DNA of 37,828 bases from M0108 sp044228695 (GTDB lineage Bacteria; Pseudomonadota; Gammaproteobacteria; Chromatiales; Chromatiaceae), in NCBI GenBank assembly GCA_044228695.1, contig JBGAUK010000024.1, positions 1 to 37,828 of the forward strand, given 5' to 3'. The notes under the pieces were generated by a model. The model did no database searches. It saw only the letters and a list, made by a program, of their open reading frames with translations, and was not told the DNA's origin. Position numbers and translations under genes: made by a program. The first letter of the stretch is position 1; each line of letters starts with the position of its first letter. Below, piece after piece: positions 35,395 through 37,828 of this stretch.

Positions 35395-35820
35395 CTAAAT
35401 CACCCACAACAATCCCAGCATGATGGCATATCGGGTCCCCTTACCCAGGGCCGTGAGCAGGAGGAAAAGGGTGAATCTGACCCCCATCAGGCCGGCGATA
35501 AAGGTCAGGGTATCCCCGACGATGGGCGCCCAGGAGAGGAGCAGGGACCAGATGCCATAGCGTTGGAACCACCTTTGGGCCAGGCCCAGGGTATCCGGCT
35601 TAAAAGGAAACCAGGATCGATCCTGATAGTGAAGTAAGTAGCGGCCCAACAGCCAGTTGACTACCGCGCCGAGGGTATTGCCCGCCGTGGCCCAAGCCCA
35701 GAGCGCCAAAGGATCGTAACCCGCCACCAGCAGGCCCACGAACAGGACCTCGGAATAGGCGGGCAGCAGGGTCGCCGCCAGAAAGGCCACGAGAAAGAGG
35801 CCTAAATAACCTTCGAGCAT
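35395..35820 (-). CDS. YqaA-type DedA/VTT-family membrane protein
   Basis: A 141-residue inner-membrane protein. It begins MLEGYLGLFLVAFLAATLLP and has the family segment PAYSEVLFVGLLVAGYDPLA, GNTLGAVVNWLLGRYL and SWAPIVGDTLTFIAGLMGVR, characteristic of YqaA relatives of the VTT (SNARE-associated) superfamily. Substrate and function are not established. No clear ribosome site precedes the ATG. The 218 bp between it and the repeat-protein gene hold no recognisable feature. Confidence 0.9.
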   Translation of the reverse strand: MLEGYLGLFLVAFLAATLLPAYSEVLFVGLLVAGYDPLALWAWATAGNTLGAVVNWLLGRYLLHYQDRSWFPFKPDTLGLAQRWFQRYGIWSLLLSWAPIVGDTLTFIAGLMGVRFTLFLLLTALGKGTRYAIMLGLLWVI

Positions 35821-35886
35821 GGTGATGACAAAAGGCCGTCTTAATGCGCTTTCAGGATAGGATTCATGGCATTATAGGTCCTGGTG

Positions 35887-36459
35887 ATGGGCTGGTGGCG
35901 CTTAGACATGATGATTTCCTGGTTTAGCAACTTTACAAGAACAGCCGGCATCCGGTTCCCGGTCCCTGTTCATCCCCTGCTGCTCCTGGCTTGGCTATGC
36001 CTTCTTGTCTCGCCCGCCCAAGGGGAAGGCATCCGCCCGGATGCCACCCTGGAAATCCAGGATGCTGAACAGCACCGGATAGCGAGCCTCCTGGTGGAAA
36101 TTGCCGATACACCGGCCGCGCGGGAGCGGGGACTGATGGACCGGATACTACCCGACGATCAGACGGGCATGCTCTTCATCTTCCCGGAGGCAGCCCCGCG
36201 GGCCTTTTGGATGCGCAACACCCCTGCCTCCCTGGACATGCTCTTTGCCGACAGCGAAGGGCGCATCATTCATATCGCCCCGGAAACCCGCCCCTTCTCC
36301 GACCAGCATTATCTTTCCCATGGGCCATCCAGGTACGTACTGGAGACGCGCGGTGGCTTTGCTGCTCGCCATGGCGTGGTGCCTGGCATGCGACTCAAGT
36401 ATTACGCGGCCCCTTTGGGACGCCCCCAGAACCCCGACGAGCCCAAATCCAGGCCCTAG
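35887..36459 (+). CDS. DUF192 exported protein
   Basis: A DUF192-family protein of about 190 residues. A hydrophobic signal segment (VHPLLLLAWLCLLVSPAQG) precedes the DUF192 domain, which shows VEIADTPAARERGLMDR, LPDDQTGMLFIFPE, FWMRNTPASLDMLFAD and YVLETRGGFAARHGVVPG. The family's function is unknown. The start is uncertain: a GTG at 35884, ATG at 35887 and ATGs at 35908 and 35911 are all in frame; 35887 has an AGG at suitable distance. Confidence 0.88.
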   Translation: MGWWRLDMMISWFSNFTRTAGIRFPVPVHPLLLLAWLCLLVSPAQGEGIRPDATLEIQDAEQHRIASLLVEIADTPAARERGLMDRILPDDQTGMLFIFPEAAPRAFWMRNTPASLDMLFADSEGRIIHIAPETRPFSDQHYLSHGPSRYVLETRGGFAARHGVVPGMRLKYYAAPLGRPQNPDEPKSRP

Positions 36460-36569
36460 CCGCCCCGACTCAAGAGATCCCGGCTGGCTCCCGCCCGGAA
36501 GTTACCCGATCGGGCCGCCCGGAATTGGACTATCATTTCCCTCCCTTTCGGATAAGCCCGGGTAACAAA

Positions 36570-36854
36570 ATGCGCCAAGATGACCAGGATCCCAGCCCCC
36601 GTGACCGCATCACCCTGGCGGGCAGCGACCTGATGGACTATGTCAAGGGGCTGCTGGCGGAAGGCAATATCCGGCGCCTCATTATTCGCAAGCCGGATGG
36701 CACCAGGCTCCTGGCGGTGCCTTTATCCGCGGGCATCGCCGTGGGTGGCGTCCTCATGCTGATGGCACCCATCCTGACGGCCCTGGGCGCCATCGCCGCC
36801 TTGGTAGCCAAGGTCCAGGTTGAGGTCGTGCGCCGTGATGACGGTAAGGATTAA
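36570..36854 (+). CDS. DUF4342-type small membrane-associated protein
   Basis: 94 residues: an N-terminal soluble part (LMDYVKGLLAEGNIRRLIIR, then KPDGTRLLAVPLSAGIAVGG) and a hydrophobic stretch (VLMLMAPILTALGAIAALVA) ending in basic and acidic residues. The pattern of a helical hairpin, a 'GN-RR-I-R--DG' motif and one membrane segment is that of DUF4342, whose function is not known. The reading frame is open far upstream, but the ATG at 36570 fits the family start. It is followed 15 bp later by the next gene. Confidence 0.78.
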   Translation: MRQDDQDPSPRDRITLAGSDLMDYVKGLLAEGNIRRLIIRKPDGTRLLAVPLSAGIAVGGVLMLMAPILTALGAIAALVAKVQVEVVRRDDGKD

Positions 36855-36869
36855 GGAGGGGACGCGACG

Positions 36870-37250
36870 ATGACGGCGCCCCTGCTTTTTTCGGTGGTCG
36901 AATCCCCGGGGCATCCCAACTTTTCCGCCCTGTACCGCCAACTAGGCATCGAGGAACGCCGCCTGCCCTCCCTGCGTAAGGCGATCCAGGCCCTCAAGAC
37001 CGCTGCCCCCGAGTGGGTGGTTGCGGAGTTTTTTCATGGCTTTGGCAGCAATTATGCCGGGGCCAATCTGAGCAATCTGGATGTCTTGCTGGCCAGCCTG
37101 CAAAAATACGCCCCGGGGGCGCGCATGATCGTGCTGGTCGAAAAATCCCAAAGGATCTATGTGGACAAGCTGGCGGAGCGCTACCCCCTACACGCCGTGT
37201 TGGTGCAGCCCGTGGCGGCCGAGACCCTGGCCAACCTCTTGCGCAGCTGA
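36870..37250 (+). CDS. Uncharacterised 126-residue protein
   Basis: I do not recognise a named family. It has a strong GGAGG site before the ATG and reads MTAPLLFSVVESPGHPNFSA, then APEWVVAEFFHGFGSNYAG, YAPGARMIVLVEKSQRIYVD and LHAVLVQPVAAETLANLL. Alternating hydrophobic strands and helices, ending in a 'VLVQPV' strand and helix, suggest a receiver-like alpha/beta fold, but the usual phospho-acceptor aspartate is not obvious. It sits 15 bp after the DUF4342 gene and 48 bp before lptF, so co-transcription with both is plausible. Confidence 0.8.
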   Translation: MTAPLLFSVVESPGHPNFSALYRQLGIEERRLPSLRKAIQALKTAAPEWVVAEFFHGFGSNYAGANLSNLDVLLASLQKYAPGARMIVLVEKSQRIYVDKLAERYPLHAVLVQPVAAETLANLLRS

Positions 37251-37298
37251 AGGGCCGGCCATGCACCCTAAATCCAACGCCGAGTCCAATTGACCGCC

Positions 37299-37828
37299 AT
37301 GCTTGCCGTCCTCGACCGCTACCTGCTGAAAGAGGTGATGAAGGTCTTTCTGGCCGTCCTGGGCACCGTTCTGCTGATCGTGCTCAGCCTCCTGATGCTG
37401 CGGGCGCTGGAGGATGTGAATGCCGGGGCCTTGGGCTCGGACATCGTGCTGCGCTTCATGGGTCTGCGTATCGCCAGTGATTTGTCCAGCCTGCTGCCGC
37501 CTATCTTCTTTGCGGCCGTCCTTATGACCCTGGGCGGCATGGCCCAGCATAGCGAACTCATTGCCTTCGCAGCTTGTGGTATTGGACCCGTCCGGACTTA
37601 CCGCGCCCTCTTCTACGCCGCCATCCCCGTCGCCCTCGCCGCCGGCTGGCTGACCCTCTATGTGCGCCCCCTGGTGGTGACCGAACTCATGCAGATGCGC
37701 ACCAGCCAACAGGATGAAGCGCAGCAGCTCTTTGGCATCAAGCCCGGGCGCTTCTACCAACACGATAATGGCCAGATAACCCTTTTCGTCGATGATATTC
37801 AGGACAGCAGCCATCTGCGCAATATCTT
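37299..37828 (+). CDS. lptF: LPS export permease LptF (5' part)
   Basis: Inner-membrane permease of the LptBFGC lipopolysaccharide exporter. The reading frame begins MLAVLDRYLLKEVMKVFLAV at 37299 and stays open to the right edge (176 complete codons). Features match LptF: first membrane helix after RYLLKEV, the cytoplasmic coupling region with LMTLGGMAQHSELIAFAACG, a third helix (AAIPVALAAGWLTLYV) and the start of the periplasmic beta-jellyroll domain (QQLFGIKPGRFYQ, GQITLFVDDI). The E. coli counterpart has MTLGKLYTESEITVMHACG at the same place. Confidence 0.92.
   Translation, partial: MLAVLDRYLLKEVMKVFLAVLGTVLLIVLSLLMLRALEDVNAGALGSDIVLRFMGLRIASDLSSLLPPIFFAAVLMTLGGMAQHSELIAFAACGIGPVRTYRALFYAAIPVALAAGWLTLYVRPLVVTELMQMRTSQQDEAQQLFGIKPGRFYQHDNGQITLFVDDIQDSSHLRNI

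Noticed and set aside
37261..37293. Ten-codon open frame just before lptF
   Set aside because: It has ATG and stop but no ribosome site and no conserved content; too short to support.

Overview
The window is GC-rich chromosomal DNA from a gammaproteobacterium. Gene order and protein sequences fit the Chromatiales best (a purple sulfur bacterium or close relative), but that placement is inferred from recognised families and was not tested by a search. Markers include the rpsU-yqeY-dnaG-rpoD block, an isc operon headed by iscR with trmJ and suhB beside it, nnr-tsaE-amiC, plsY next to tsaD, and lptF.

Positions 1-15470 are housekeeping. The minus strand carries trmJ, cysE, iscR, iscS, iscU and the start of iscA: sulfur supply, cysteine synthesis and Fe-S assembly, with an IscR-type operator over the iscR promoter. 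suhB diverges from trmJ. nnr, tsaE and amiC are an overlapping or closely spaced minus-strand set. plsY and tsaD converge. The macromolecular-synthesis block rpsU, yqeY, dnaG, rpoD follows, then a CAU-anticodon tRNA (probably tRNA-Ile2) and a terminator.

Positions 15589-26311 are an accessory or defence stretch, all on the minus strand: a long-form type I restriction-modification system (hsdM, a broken fic gene, hsdS, a small unknown gene, hsdR) ending in an overlapping YgjP-like M48 metallopeptidase. A palindromic repeat region without genes follows, then a TacAT-type toxin-antitoxin pair. No integrase, transposase or repeated tRNA end was found.

Positions 26452-28890 hold queC, a queD-like gene and queE (7-deazaguanine synthesis for queuosine). 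The queD product is unusual: three QueD-like domains in one chain, with the catalytic residues shared out between domains. Positions 29178-34418 are a four-gene efflux operon (DUF1656, HlyD-type adaptor, FUSC pump, TolC-type outer membrane factor) behind a clear sigma-70 promoter with a palindrome at the start of transcription.

The end of the window has an unrecognised protein with seven 16-residue repeats, a YqaA-type membrane protein, a DUF192 protein, a DUF4342 protein, an unknown 126-residue protein and the 5' part of lptF. The observations most worth follow-up are the triple QueD fusion, the 16-residue repeat protein, and the fic gene broken exactly in its active-site motif inside the restriction operon.
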